DNA from: Rubrivirga marina | GTDB taxonomy: Bacteria > Bacteroidota > Rhodothermia > Rhodothermales > Rubricoccaceae | Length of the DNA stretch: 64,000 bases | Direction of reading: 5' to 3' | Assembly: GCF_002283365.1 (NCBI RefSeq) | Contig: NZ_MQWD01000001.1 | Span: 1,311,154-1,375,153, forward strand | Shown: piece after piece, positions 43,929 to 53,149 of the stretch | How the letters are laid out: the number at the start of each line of letters is the position of its first letter | Numbering within the stretch: position 1 is the first letter of the stretch | Program-made: the position numbers and the translations under genes | The notes under the pieces: generated by a model | The model's database searches: none | The model's input: only the letters and a program-made list of their open reading frames with translations | What the model was told of the DNA's origin: nothing

Positions 43929-45236
43929 TCAGTCGGTCGCCGTGAGGACCTCGGGGCGTTGCGTGTGGATGACCATCGCCGCGACGCCGGTCCCGAACAG
44001 GGTCCACATCCAGATCGCCCCCATCGGGCTCTCGAGGACCACGTCGAAGCTGGCGTTGACCATGAGCGCGGTCCAGTAGGCGATGAGGAAGGCGAAGACG
44101 GCCATCCAGGTCCGGTCGCCCGCGCGACGGCTCCGGGCGTAGTGGACGAGCATCGAGGCGAGCCAGCCGAGGTGGAGGGCCGCCCAGAGCAGGAAGCCCG
44201 GCACACCGCTGCGCGCGAGCACGGTCATGTGGCTGTTGTGCGGGCTCCGGAGCGACTCGCCGGCCGCCGACATGAAGCCGTCGTCGACGGACAGGTTGAC
44301 GCCGTAGCCCTTGCCGGCCCAGAAGTAGGGCCCGCCGACGGTGTACCCAACGATCTTCGACCACCACTCGAGGCGCCACTCGCGGGTGTTGCTGAGCCGC
44401 CCGGTGTCTTCGGGCGCGACGATGCTCTCGATCTTTTCCACCACGATGTCGCCTGAGACGGTCCGGTCGCCGAGGGTCACCGTCGGCTGGAAGAGGGCCA
44501 GCGCGACGAGCGCGACGAGACCGAGGTAGACGAGCCGGGCGGGCTTGCTGGCGAACGGGGTGAGCGCCACGGCGATGCCGACGCCGACGGCACACGAGAG
44601 CATCCCGGCCCGGTTGGCGAGGAGTGGCGTGACGGCGAGGAGCGCGATGAGGACGAGGCGGGGGCGCCCCAGCCCGACGAGCAGGAAGGCCGCCGCGCCC
44701 GCCACGTGGACGAGCGTGTCGCCGCTCTTGACCTCGACGATCGCAATGTCGGTGCCGGGCACGCGCGGCAGCGCGAGGCCCTGCCCTTTGATCGCGAGCA
44801 CGAGCCACGCCAGCGCCCCGAACACGACGACGAAGCGGCGATAGCGAAGGATGACGTCCCGGAGCCGCTCGGGGTCCTCGAGGAGCAGGGCCGCGACGAC
44901 GATGGCGAAGCACCCGTAGCCCCAGAGCGCTGCGTCCCGGAGGGCGGCGACGCCGTACGTCGAGAGGTAGGGGGCGGTACACGCGGCGCCCCAAAGCATA
45001 AAGACGACGAGGAGTTGGACCAGCGGGGTCCGGGCGGCGAGACTGAGGCGCGCGCCGGCCGTGATCAGCCCGATCCCCATCGCCAGCTCGCCGACGTAGA
45101 CGGGCGGCACGCCGAGGTAGGCCGCCCCGCGCCCGAGGAGGGCGTAGGCGAGGAGGAGCCACCCCAGACCGACGAGGTAACGGTCGCCGGTGCGAGCCGG
45201 GGCGGAGGGGAGCGCGAGGGCGGTGGCAGAGGGCAC
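43929..45236 (-). CDS. O-antigen ligase / Wzy-type polymerase family protein
   Basis: A polytopic inner-membrane protein of ~435 residues with 10-12 hydrophobic segments. The O-antigen ligase signature lies in the long periplasmic loop: RSPHNSHMTVLARSGVPGFLLW, with the catalytic-type His. The loop before it (about 270-340) contains EDTGRLSNTREWRLEWW. It would polymerise or ligate undecaprenyl-linked repeat units. I chose a GTG start at 45236 because the only in-frame ATG (45428) would overlap the divergent kinase gene and add a non-membrane leader. Whether it is a polymerase or a ligase cannot be told; with a flippase and Wzc-type kinase in the locus, Wzy is more likely. Confidence 0.85.
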   Translation of the reverse strand: MPSATALALPSAPARTGDRYLVGLGWLLLAYALLGRGAAYLGVPPVYVGELAMGIGLITAGARLSLAARTPLVQLLVVFMLWGAACTAPYLSTYGVAALRDAALWGYGCFAIVVAALLLEDPERLRDVILRYRRFVVVFGALAWLVLAIKGQGLALPRVPGTDIAIVEVKSGDTLVHVAGAAAFLLVGLGRPRLVLIALLAVTPLLANRAGMLSCAVGVGIAVALTPFASKPARLVYLGLVALVALALFQPTVTLGDRTVSGDIVVEKIESIVAPEDTGRLSNTREWRLEWWSKIVGYTVGGPYFWAGKGYGVNLSVDDGFMSAAGESLRSPHNSHMTVLARSGVPGFLLWAALHLGWLASMLVHYARSRRAGDRTWMAVFAFLIAYWTALMVNASFDVVLESPMGAIWMWTLFGTGVAAMVIHTQRPEVLTATD

Positions 45237-45417
45237 GAGCGAGGCGGACGGGTGGTCATGGGGTCGTCGCGCCCCGGGCGCTGCGCAGAATCGATCGGGG
45301 TGGGCGCCCTTTCTGCACCCCCGGGCCCTCGAGACGAGGAACCGACAGCCGATGGGAAGCAGGAGGCCCGCCGCTCCGCCCTGGCTCCTGCCCTGACCTG
45401 GTCCGCGACCCCCGCCG

Positions 45418-47685
45418 ATGTCCATCACGCCTACCTCCTCGTCCCGCGACCCGCTCCTCTACGCCCCGGCGCCCGGTGGCGGGCTCCGGTCCGGCCTCCA
45501 GTCCCTGTCGAGGCTGCTCCGCCGCCATTGGCTGATCGTGGCCGGAAGCATCGCGCTCGCCCTCGCGATCGCCGGGGCGTACCTCTATTTCACGCCCGAC
45601 ATGTACCGCGCCGAGAGCGTGCTGTTGTCGGAAGAGTCCGACCCCAACGACCCCGACGACGCGCTCTCCCTCGGGTTCGTCCCCGGGCCGACGGAGGAGG
45701 GGCCGGACGAGCAGCTCCTGATGCTCCGGGAATCCTCTGCGCTGGCACAGGAGGTGGCCGCGCAGCTCCTCGGTGGGTCCGGCACGGCGGCCGGGCCCGC
45801 CGGGGCAGAGTCGCCCGAGGCCCTGGCGCGGCAGCTCCGCGCGACGGTCGAGTTCACGGCGTACGAGCCGAACGCCATCGGGATCGCGGCCACGAGCACC
45901 GACCCGCGCGAGGCGGCCCGGATCGCCGACGTCTACGCCGAGGTCGCCATCGCGCACGCCCGCAACGAGAGCAAGCGCCGCCTGGCCGAATCCCGCGCGT
46001 TCGCTGAGGAGCGGCTGGCGTCGGCCGAGGCCGACCTCCGCGACGCCGAGGGGGCCCTGGCGGGCTTCATGAGCCGAGAGGGCACGGCGGGGCTCGACGC
46101 CGAGGCGGCCGCCGTCGTCAATGACGGCGCGCGGCTGGCGTCGTCGGTGCGCGAGGCGGCGGCCGCGCTCCAGGCGCGCCGGGCCTCCGTGCGGGCGACC
46201 GAGACGGAGCTCGGGCGGATCCGGCCCGGGCTCGCGCGGCGCGTCGCCTCGGGCGTCGACCGCGAGATCGAGGCGGCCCAGACCCAGATCGCCACGCTTG
46301 AGACCCGCCTTGAGCAGTTCTACCAGAACACCCCCGAGGCGCGGTCCGACCCCAGCGACCCCCGGGCGCGGCCGCTCCGCGACGAGATCGCCCAGTGGCG
46401 GCAGCGCGTCGACGACCTCTCCGCCCAGTACGTCCAAGAGACCCTCGCCGCAGGCGGGTCGAACGCGGGCGACGCCAGCTCCGGGATCAGCTACGCGACG
46501 GAACTCGAGCGCCGGCTCATCGACGACCGGATCGCGATCACGGGGCTCGAGGCGCAGATCGCGGCGCAGCGGGGCCAGCTCGGCTCGTACGCCGCTCGCC
46601 GCCAGTCCATCCCGCGCCAGTCCGTGGCCGTGGGCCAGCTCGAGCGGAAGCGGGCCTCGGCCGAGCAGCTTTACCTATACCTCGCGAACACGCTCCAGGA
46701 GATCACGATCGCGGAGAACTCCGAGATCGGGTCGCTCCAGCTGCTCCGCCGCGCGACCACGCCCGACGCGCCCCTGAACCGGGGCCCGGTCCAGGTGCTC
46801 GGGCTGGCGGCCCTGCTCGGGCTCCTGCTCGGGTTCGGCACGGCTCTCGCCCGCTCCCGCATCGACGCCCGGGTCCACACGCCAGAGGACATCGAGGCGC
46901 TGGGAATGCCGCTGCTTGGGGTGATCCCGAAAGTGGAGGACCACGCCGCCGCCGCCGAAGGCGGGCCGATGGGCAACGTCGTCGCCGTGCTCGACGCGCA
47001 GTCGGCGGCGGCCGAGGCGTACCGGCACCTCTACTCGCGGATCCAGTTCAGCCGCCCCGACCGCGTCGTGGAAGTCGTCCTCGTGACGAGCCCCGAGGTG
47101 GGGGCCGGCAAGAGCACGACGGCGCTCAACCTCGCCGCGACGATGGCCCGCGCGAACCGGCGCACGCTCGTGATCGACGCCGACCTCCGGCGCCCGTCCG
47201 TGGGCCGCTACCTGGGCGTCGACGGAGGGCCGAGCCTCCAGAGCCTGATCGACCGAGACGGGTCGCTCGAGGACGCGGAGGCCCTCGTCGAGGGCGCGTT
47301 CACGCCCGTCTGGAACCTCTACGCGCTCGCCACCAGCACGCCCGTGGAGGTCCCGATGGAGCTCCTGACGTCGGAGCGGCTCCGCGAACTCCTCGGCGCC
47401 TTCCGGTCTCGGTTCGACACGATCGTGATCGACACGCCACCCATGATGGTCGCCTCCGACGCGGCCCTCCTCGCCTCGCAGAGCGACGCCTGCCTGCTCG
47501 TCGTGTCCTCGGGCCAGACGGACACCGAGGCGCTCGCCCAGTCGCGCCGCGAGCTCGAGGACGCGGGCGGGCACGTCATCGGCGTCGTCCTCAACCAATT
47601 CGACCCGGCCGAGGCTCGCTACAAGAGCACCTACGGCTACCGGGAACGGCACTACGCCTCCTACCACGACCTCCGAGTCAACTGA
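45418..47685 (+). CDS. Wzc-type polysaccharide co-polymerase / tyrosine autokinase
   Basis: A 755-residue inner-membrane protein. It has a Wzz domain with a first membrane segment (IVAGSIALALAIAGAYLYF, about 40-60), a long periplasmic coiled-coil region (about 180-420) and a second membrane segment (VLGLAALLGLLLGFG, about 460-478). The cytoplasmic BY-kinase domain has Walker A GAGKST (Lys565), Walker A' DADLRRP and Walker B VIDTPP. The tail has a tyrosine cluster (Tyr735, 739, 741, 746, 749) for autophosphorylation. It controls chain length and export and starts a tightly packed operon running to 55067. Confidence 0.95.
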   Translation: MSITPTSSSRDPLLYAPAPGGGLRSGLQSLSRLLRRHWLIVAGSIALALAIAGAYLYFTPDMYRAESVLLSEESDPNDPDDALSLGFVPGPTEEGPDEQLLMLRESSALAQEVAAQLLGGSGTAAGPAGAESPEALARQLRATVEFTAYEPNAIGIAATSTDPREAARIADVYAEVAIAHARNESKRRLAESRAFAEERLASAEADLRDAEGALAGFMSREGTAGLDAEAAAVVNDGARLASSVREAAAALQARRASVRATETELGRIRPGLARRVASGVDREIEAAQTQIATLETRLEQFYQNTPEARSDPSDPRARPLRDEIAQWRQRVDDLSAQYVQETLAAGGSNAGDASSGISYATELERRLIDDRIAITGLEAQIAAQRGQLGSYAARRQSIPRQSVAVGQLERKRASAEQLYLYLANTLQEITIAENSEIGSLQLLRRATTPDAPLNRGPVQVLGLAALLGLLLGFGTALARSRIDARVHTPEDIEALGMPLLGVIPKVEDHAAAAEGGPMGNVVAVLDAQSAAAEAYRHLYSRIQFSRPDRVVEVVLVTSPEVGAGKSTTALNLAATMARANRRTLVIDADLRRPSVGRYLGVDGGPSLQSLIDRDGSLEDAEALVEGAFTPVWNLYALATSTPVEVPMELLTSERLRELLGAFRSRFDTIVIDTPPMMVASDAALLASQSDACLLVVSSGQTDTEALAQSRRELEDAGGHVIGVVLNQFDPAEARYKSTYGYRERHYASYHDLRVN

Positions 47686-47688
47686 ATC

Positions 47689-48549
47689 GTGCGCGTCCTT
47701 CTTCTTCCCCACTCGCGCCTTCTCCTCACCGTCGTCCTCTCCACCCTGGCCCTCGCGCCCGGTGCGGGGGCGCAGTCCGTGATCGGCCGGGCTGAGTCGA
47801 TGGCGTCGAACGCCGAGGCATACTACTACGTCCGCCCGGGGACGGCGTCGGTCCGGGTCCAGGTCCTCGGGGCCGTCCGGTCGCCGGGGCTCTACGAGGT
47901 CAGCGAGGGGACCGGCCTCGGCCCGCTCCTCGCCCTCGCCGGCGGGCCCGCCCTCGGCACGACGCCGTCCGGGACGCGCGCCGAGACGGCGGTCAAGCTC
48001 TACCGGTCGGGCGCGGCGGGCCAGGAGCTCGCGTTCCAGGCCCCGCTCGAACAGCTCGTCGGGAGCGTCTCGACGCCCCCGGTCCTCGACGGCGACGTCC
48101 TCCTCATCGAGGTCGCGAGCGGTCGGATCGAGAGCGCCGACACGAACGCGAGCTCCTTCTACTACGTCCGCCCGGGGACGGCGTCGGTCCGGGTCCAGGT
48201 CCTCGGGGCCGTCCGGTCGCCGGGGCTCTACGAGGTCAGCGAGGGGACCGGCCTCGGCCCGCTCCTCGCCCTCGCCGGCGGGCCCACCCTCGGCACGATG
48301 CCCGCCGACACCCGGACGGTGGTGACGATCCGGCTGCACCGCCCGCGCGGTGGGAGCACGGAGCTCGTCTATGAGGGCTCGTTCGAGCCGACGGCGGGCG
48401 TCGTCCTCCCGACGCTCCAAGACGGCGACGTCGTGGTGACCGAGGCCCGGTCGCGGCGGACCATCAGCTGGCGCGACGCCATCCAGGTCATCAGCGCGGT
48501 CGGCGTTGTGGCTCTCGCCATCGACCGGCTCTCCGGGACCGGCAACTAG
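47689..48549 (+). CDS. SLBB-domain polysaccharide export protein, duplicated, without Wza-type N-terminal domain
   Basis: A 286-residue protein starting with GTG three bases after the kinase stop. A signal peptide (RLLLTVVLSTLALAPGAGAQ) is followed by two SLBB domains (about 45-145 and 157-265). Each begins YYVRPGTASVRVQVLGAVRS and continues GLYEVSEGTGLGPLLALAGG. A C-terminal hydrophobic stretch (VISAVGVVALAI) could be a membrane anchor. The Poly_export domain that forms the periplasmic ring of Wza is absent, so the protein is short and unusual for an exporter; another outer-membrane pore may be needed. The two halves share a 127-bp perfect DNA repeat. Confidence 0.87.
   Translation: MRVLLLPHSRLLLTVVLSTLALAPGAGAQSVIGRAESMASNAEAYYYVRPGTASVRVQVLGAVRSPGLYEVSEGTGLGPLLALAGGPALGTTPSGTRAETAVKLYRSGAAGQELAFQAPLEQLVGSVSTPPVLDGDVLLIEVASGRIESADTNASSFYYVRPGTASVRVQVLGAVRSPGLYEVSEGTGLGPLLALAGGPTLGTMPADTRTVVTIRLHRPRGGSTELVYEGSFEPTAGVVLPTLQDGDVVVTEARSRRTISWRDAIQVISAVGVVALAIDRLSGTGN
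47823..48285 (+). repeat. 127-bp perfect direct repeat inside the SLBB gene
   Basis: Bases 47823-47949 recur exactly at 48159-48285, an offset of 336 bases (112 codons). Identity continues past single mismatches for another ~12 bases. It encodes the core of each SLBB domain, while the flanking parts of the two domains differ. Confidence 0.9.
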
Positions 48550-48572
48550 CCCTCTCCCTTCGGACCGACGCC

Positions 48573-49478
48573 ATGCCCACCTCCACGCCGCCCCCGAGGC
48601 CGACCCTCGGGGCCCGCGACCGCCTTCCGCCCCCCATCCGCTCGGCCCTCTCGGCCGGGAAGCGGGCGGCGTGGTTCTCGATCGGCCGGATGACCCCGGT
48701 GCCGACGCGGCCGGTCCTCGTGCTCGGCAACCAGAAGGCCGGGACGACGGCGGTCGCCGCGCTCCTCGCGCAGTACGCCGGGCTCTCGGCCACGCTCGAC
48801 TTCCGCTACCTCACGTCGAGCTGGCTGAAGGGCGTCCACGACGGGAGCATCCCCTTCCAAGCGTTCCTCCGGCGTCACGCCCTCGACTTCTCGCGGGGCC
48901 TGGTGAAGGAGCCGAACCTGTCGCTGCTCTACCCCCACCTCGTCCGGGCCTTCCCCGAGGCCGAGGTGGTCCTGATCGTCCGCGACCCCCGCGACAACAT
49001 CCGGAGCGTGCTGAACCGGCTGGGCCTCCCGGGCGACGCGCCGCCGCCGGAGGGCTGGGCCGACCGCGTCAACCCACTGTGGCGTCTCGTCGTCGACGGG
49101 GCGTGGCTCGGGCTCGAGGGCGGGACGCACGTCGAGGCCCTCGCCAGCCGCTGGAGCGCGATCGCCGACGTGGCCCTCGACCACGCCGACCGCGTCCGCC
49201 TCATCCGTTACGAGGACTTCATGGCCGACAAGGAGGGCGCCGTGGCCGACCTCGCCGCCCGGTGCGGGCTCGAACAGAAGGCCGACATCGCCGACCGGCT
49301 CAACGTCGCGTTCCAGCCGCGCGGCGACCGAGCCGTCTCGTGGACGTCGTTCTTCGGCGACGACGCGCTCCGGCGCCTCGACACTCGCTGCGGGGACCGC
49401 CTCGCCGCGTTCGGCTACCCCTCCAGCATCGAGGCCGGTCCCCCGGCCGATCCCGCCCCCTCGCCCCCCCTCCGATGA
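48573..49478 (+). CDS. Sulfotransferase-family protein
   Basis: A 301-residue protein. The PAPS 5'-phosphosulfate loop is LVLGNQKAGTTAVAALLAQ (about residues 49-67), and the 3'-phosphate-binding block is VVLIVRDPRDNIRSVLNRL. A late VRLIRYEDFMADKEG motif is typical of the family. It lies 23 bases after the SLBB gene and shares an ATGA overlap with the flippase gene, so it belongs to the export/assembly operon. It would sulfonate a sugar, probably on the lipid-linked repeat before export (inference). It is only distantly similar to the other two sulfotransferases in the window, suggesting a different position or sugar. Confidence 0.87.
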   Translation: MPTSTPPPRPTLGARDRLPPPIRSALSAGKRAAWFSIGRMTPVPTRPVLVLGNQKAGTTAVAALLAQYAGLSATLDFRYLTSSWLKGVHDGSIPFQAFLRRHALDFSRGLVKEPNLSLLYPHLVRAFPEAEVVLIVRDPRDNIRSVLNRLGLPGDAPPPEGWADRVNPLWRLVVDGAWLGLEGGTHVEALASRWSAIADVALDHADRVRLIRYEDFMADKEGAVADLAARCGLEQKADIADRLNVAFQPRGDRAVSWTSFFGDDALRRLDTRCGDRLAAFGYPSSIEAGPPADPAPSPPLR

Positions 49479-50947
49479 GCCTCCGCCAGCAGGCCGTTTC
49501 CGGGGTGCTCTGGTCGGCGCTGGAGAAGTGGGGTGGCAAGCTGTTCTCCCTCCTCGTCTTCCTCCTCCTGGCGCGGCTCCTGTCGCCGGAGGACTTCGGG
49601 CTCGTCGCGCTCGCGGGCGTGTTCGTCACGTTCGCCCAGGTGGTGGTGGCGCAGGGGCTCGCCGAGGCCATCATCCAGCGTGACGAGCTGGAGCGGGGCC
49701 ACCTCGAGACGGCGTTCTGGATCAACGTGGCGACGGGGCTCGCGGCGACGGCGCTCACGCTCCTGCTCGCGAAGCCGATCGCCGCGGGCCTCGGCACGCC
49801 GGCGCTCGAGCCGATCCTCCGCGCGCTCTCGCCGCTGTTCTTACTGAACTCGCTCAACGCGGTCCAGACGGCACTGATGCGGCGGGACCTCGCCTTCCGG
49901 TCGCTGGCCGCGCGGACGATCGGGGCGAACATTGCTGGGGGCGTCGTCGGGATCGGGATGGCCGTCGCCGGGTACGGCGTCTGGAGCCTCGTCGGCCAGC
50001 AGCTCGCCGCCAAGGCGGCTGAGGTGGCCCTGCTGTGGTCGATGAGCCAGTGGCGCCCCGGCCTCGGACCGTCGGGCCGCCACGCCCGCGACCTCTTCGG
50101 GTTCTCCGTCCACACCGTCGGGATCAGCCTGTTGACGTTCCTGAGCCGGCACTCGGACGACCTCCTGATCGGCTACGTCCTCGGGCCGGTCGCGCTCGGG
50201 TATTACACGGTGGCGTACCGCGTGCTCTCGACGCTTCTCGACGTGCTCACCGGGGTGACGCGGCAGGTCGCGTTCCCCGTCTTCTCTCGGCTCCAGCAGG
50301 AGCCCGAGCGCCTCCTCCGCGCGTTCTACAGCGCGACGCGCTACACCGCGTTCGCCTCGTTCCCGACCTTCTTCGCCCTCGCGGCGCTAGCGCCGGAGGT
50401 GATCCCGGTCTTCTTCGGGCCGCAGTGGGGGCCGAGCGTGCCCGTGATGATGTGGCTGGCCGTGGCCGGGGTCCTCTCGTCGGTCACGTTCTTCAACGGG
50501 AGCGTGCTGGTGGCCGTCGGGAAGCCGTCGTGGAGCCTGTTCGCGATGGCCCTGAGCGTTGTGGCGGCCGTGGTCGGGTTCGCCGTCGCCGTGCAGTGGG
50601 GGATCGTGGCGGTCGCCGCGGCCGTCGCCGTCCGGGCCTACGTGTTCTCGCCGGTGAGCCTGTGGCTGATCGGGCGGGTCCTCCCACTGAGCGGCAGGGC
50701 CTACGTCCGTCAGTTCGTCCCGGCCGCAGCTGGGTCCCTGGGGCTCGTCGCCGCCGTCGTGGCCCTCCGGCTGGCGCGACCGCCTCTTCCGGACGTGGCC
50801 TTCCTGGCGCTGGCGGGCGTGCTCGGCAGCGCCGTCTACCTCGGCACCGTCCAGCTCCTGGCGCCGACGGCACGGACGGAGGCCCTCGGGTTGCTCCGGT
50901 CGATCCGTGGGCCCCGGGAGGCCGTCACGCCCGACCCCCAGACCTGA
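49475..50947 (+). CDS. Polysaccharide repeat-unit flippase (Wzx/WzxC-like, MOP superfamily)
   Basis: A 490-residue polytopic inner-membrane protein with about 14 hydrophobic segments. The N-terminal signature AVSGVLWSALEKWGGKLFSL and LARLLSPEDFGLVALAGVF is characteristic of the WzxC-like flippases, as are ALMRRDLAFRSLA, FLSRHSDDLLIGYVLGPVALGYY and VTRQVAFPVFSRLQ. It moves undecaprenyl-linked repeats across the membrane for polymerisation. Its start overlaps the stop of the sulfotransferase gene (ATGA), and the next glycosyltransferase starts one base after its stop. Confidence 0.94.
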   Translation: MSLRQQAVSGVLWSALEKWGGKLFSLLVFLLLARLLSPEDFGLVALAGVFVTFAQVVVAQGLAEAIIQRDELERGHLETAFWINVATGLAATALTLLLAKPIAAGLGTPALEPILRALSPLFLLNSLNAVQTALMRRDLAFRSLAARTIGANIAGGVVGIGMAVAGYGVWSLVGQQLAAKAAEVALLWSMSQWRPGLGPSGRHARDLFGFSVHTVGISLLTFLSRHSDDLLIGYVLGPVALGYYTVAYRVLSTLLDVLTGVTRQVAFPVFSRLQQEPERLLRAFYSATRYTAFASFPTFFALAALAPEVIPVFFGPQWGPSVPVMMWLAVAGVLSSVTFFNGSVLVAVGKPSWSLFAMALSVVAAVVGFAVAVQWGIVAVAAAVAVRAYVFSPVSLWLIGRVLPLSGRAYVRQFVPAAAGSLGLVAAVVALRLARPPLPDVAFLALAGVLGSAVYLGTVQLLAPTARTEALGLLRSIRGPREAVTPDPQT

Positions 50948-50948
50948 C

Positions 50949-51962
50949 ATGGACGCCCTCGCCGCCTCCGTCGTGGTCCCGTGCTACAACGCCGCCGAGA
51001 CCGTCGAGCGGGCCGTCCGGTCGGCCCTCGGGCAGTCGCGTCCGCCGGCCGAGGTGATCTGCGTCGACGACGGGTCGACCGACGGCACCCTCGACGTGCT
51101 GCGCCGGCTCGCCCGCGAGGCGCCCGGCCGGGTCGAGGTGATCGCGCAGTCGAACGCCGGCGCCTGCGCCGCGCGGAACCGCGGCCTGGCGCGCGCCACG
51201 GCCCCCTACGTCCAGTTCCTCGACCACGACGACTGGCTCCACCCCGACAAGCTGGCCCGCCAGCTCGCGCTCGTCGCGTCGTTCGGGGGCGAGGGGCCGG
51301 ACCTCGTCGCGAGCAGCTTCACCCGGGTGCGCCTCGACGGAGAGCACGTCCTCCACGTCGCCGAGCCCGACGACCCGTGGGTCGCCCTCGCGTGGGTCCG
51401 CCTCGGGATCACGTCGGCCAACCTGTTCCGCCGGGAGGCCGTCGAGCGCGCGGGGGGCTGGAACGAGGCGTTCGCGAGCAGCCAGGAGTACGAGCTGATG
51501 TTCCGGATGCTGCGGCGGGGGGCGATCGTGGCGTTCGACCCGGAGTCCCTGACCGTCCTCTACCAGCAGGCCGGCTCGATCACACAGTCGACGCCTGAGG
51601 CGAACTGCGTCCAGCGGATCGAGCTGACGGCGGCGATCCGCGACCACGCGCGGCGGTACGGGAGCGCGCGGGCGGTCCGGGCGGCCGACGCGGCCCTGTT
51701 CTTCCTCGTCCAGATGCGCTGCGGGTTCAGCGTCGAGCGGGGCGTGGCGAGCTACCGCACGCACTTCGCGCCCGGCTACGTCCCGCCCATCGGGCGGGGC
51801 GTCGGCCGGGCATACTACCACCTCCACCGGGCGCTCGGATTCGAGCTCGCGCAGCGGATCCGGGTGGCCAGCCGACGGGCGGCGGGCTGGCGGCAAACGG
51901 GCCTCCCCGCCCGTCCGCGCGGGCCGCAACGCCTGCGCGCTCTTCAACCCTCGCAGTCATGA
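50949..51962 (+). CDS. Family 2 glycosyltransferase
   Basis: A 337-residue GT-A enzyme. The nucleotide-sugar fold begins ASVVVPCYNAAETVERAVRS, with VICVDDGSTDGT and the metal-binding FLDHDDW (DXD-like) near residue 90. The acceptor region has ASSQEYELMFRML, where the E/D base is expected. The C-terminal ~100 residues are basic and variable. It adds one sugar to the growing lipid-linked repeat in the cytoplasm. It starts one base after the flippase stop and overlaps the next glycosyltransferase (ATGA). Donor and acceptor unknown. Confidence 0.92.
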   Translation: MDALAASVVVPCYNAAETVERAVRSALGQSRPPAEVICVDDGSTDGTLDVLRRLAREAPGRVEVIAQSNAGACAARNRGLARATAPYVQFLDHDDWLHPDKLARQLALVASFGGEGPDLVASSFTRVRLDGEHVLHVAEPDDPWVALAWVRLGITSANLFRREAVERAGGWNEAFASSQEYELMFRMLRRGAIVAFDPESLTVLYQQAGSITQSTPEANCVQRIELTAAIRDHARRYGSARAVRAADAALFFLVQMRCGFSVERGVASYRTHFAPGYVPPIGRGVGRAYYHLHRALGFELAQRIRVASRRAAGWRQTGLPARPRGPQRLRALQPSQS

Positions 51963-53149
51963 CCGCTCCTCGCACCGCCCTCCTCTACTCGAACGCGCTC
52001 CTCCCGTACTCGGAGACGTTCATCCGCGACCACGGGGCGTCGCTCACGCGGTACCGCCCCGTGTACGCCGGCTGCCGCCGCGTCGAGGGGCTCGAGCTGG
52101 ACGCCCCGGTCGAGGTCCTCAACGCCGGGAGGCTGGACGGGGGGGCGAACGAGGTCCGGTTCAAGATGACGGGCCACGCGCCGGCCTTCGTCGAGCGGCT
52201 CCGGGCCCACGACCCCGCCCTCCTCCACGCCCACTTCGGGGGCTGCGCAGCCGTCGCGCTCCCCCTCGCCGACACGCTCGGGATCCCGTTCGTGGTCACG
52301 TTCCACGGGGTCGACGCCACGCGGACGCTCCGGGACCGGCTTCGCGCGCCGACCCTCACGTCTCAGTTGTACCTCCTCCGCGAGCAGCGCCTCCAGAAGC
52401 GTGCCGACGCGGTCCTCGTCGTCGCGAACTACATGCGCGACCTCCTCCTCGCGCGGGGCTTCCCCGAGGACAAGGTCCGCGTTCACTACCTCGGGATCGA
52501 CACGGAGGCGTTCGCGCCGGACCGGTCGGGCGTCCCGCCGCCGCTCGTCCTGTTCGTCGGCCGGATGGTCGAGAAGAAGGGGGCGACGTACCTCCTGCGG
52601 GCGATGGCAAAGGTGCGGGCGGACGTGCCCGAGGCGGAGCTGGTCGTCATCGGCGACGGGCCGCTGCGGGCGTCGCTGGAGCGGGAGGCCGCGGCGCTGG
52701 TCCCCGGCGCGCGGTTCCTCGGGCGCCGCCCGCCGGCCGAGGTCCGGGAGTGGATGAACCGGGCCCGGGTGCTCAGCGTGCCTAGCATCGTGGCCAAGTC
52801 GGGGGACCGTGAGGGGCTGGGGATCGTGTTCCTCGAGGCCCAGTCGGTCGGGACGCCCGTCGTGACGTTCCCGACGGGCGGCGTGCCCGAGGCGCTCGAC
52901 GACGGGGCGTCGGGCTTCCTCGTCCCGGAGAAGGACGTCGAGGCCCTGGCGGCGCGGATCACGTCCCTCCTCACGGACGACGCGCTGTGGGCGTCGATGA
53001 GCGAGCGCGGGATCGCCTGGGTCCGCGAGCGGTTCGACATCCGGCGGCAGGCGCGCGCGCTCGAGTCGCTCTACGACGAGCTCACGGAGCGCCAGCCCGC
53101 GACTGCCGTCCGCGCGTCCCACCGGCCGCTGGTGGCCTCCGAGCTATGA
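51959..53149 (+). CDS. Family 4 glycosyltransferase
   Basis: A 396-residue GT-B enzyme. The N-terminal acceptor domain has LLYSNALLPYSETFIRDHG and LHAHFGG. The C-terminal donor domain has LFVGRMVEKKGATYLLRAM, ELVVIGDGPLRASLE, and the EX7E-type motif EGLGIVFLEAQSVGTPVV. It transfers an alpha-linked sugar from a nucleotide donor (retaining). It overlaps both neighbours by four bases (ATGA), so it is translationally locked between the GT2 and the third sulfotransferase. The sugar donor is not determined. Confidence 0.93.
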   Translation: MTAPRTALLYSNALLPYSETFIRDHGASLTRYRPVYAGCRRVEGLELDAPVEVLNAGRLDGGANEVRFKMTGHAPAFVERLRAHDPALLHAHFGGCAAVALPLADTLGIPFVVTFHGVDATRTLRDRLRAPTLTSQLYLLREQRLQKRADAVLVVANYMRDLLLARGFPEDKVRVHYLGIDTEAFAPDRSGVPPPLVLFVGRMVEKKGATYLLRAMAKVRADVPEAELVVIGDGPLRASLEREAAALVPGARFLGRRPPAEVREWMNRARVLSVPSIVAKSGDREGLGIVFLEAQSVGTPVVTFPTGGVPEALDDGASGFLVPEKDVEALAARITSLLTDDALWASMSERGIAWVRERFDIRRQARALESLYDELTERQPATAVRASHRPLVASEL

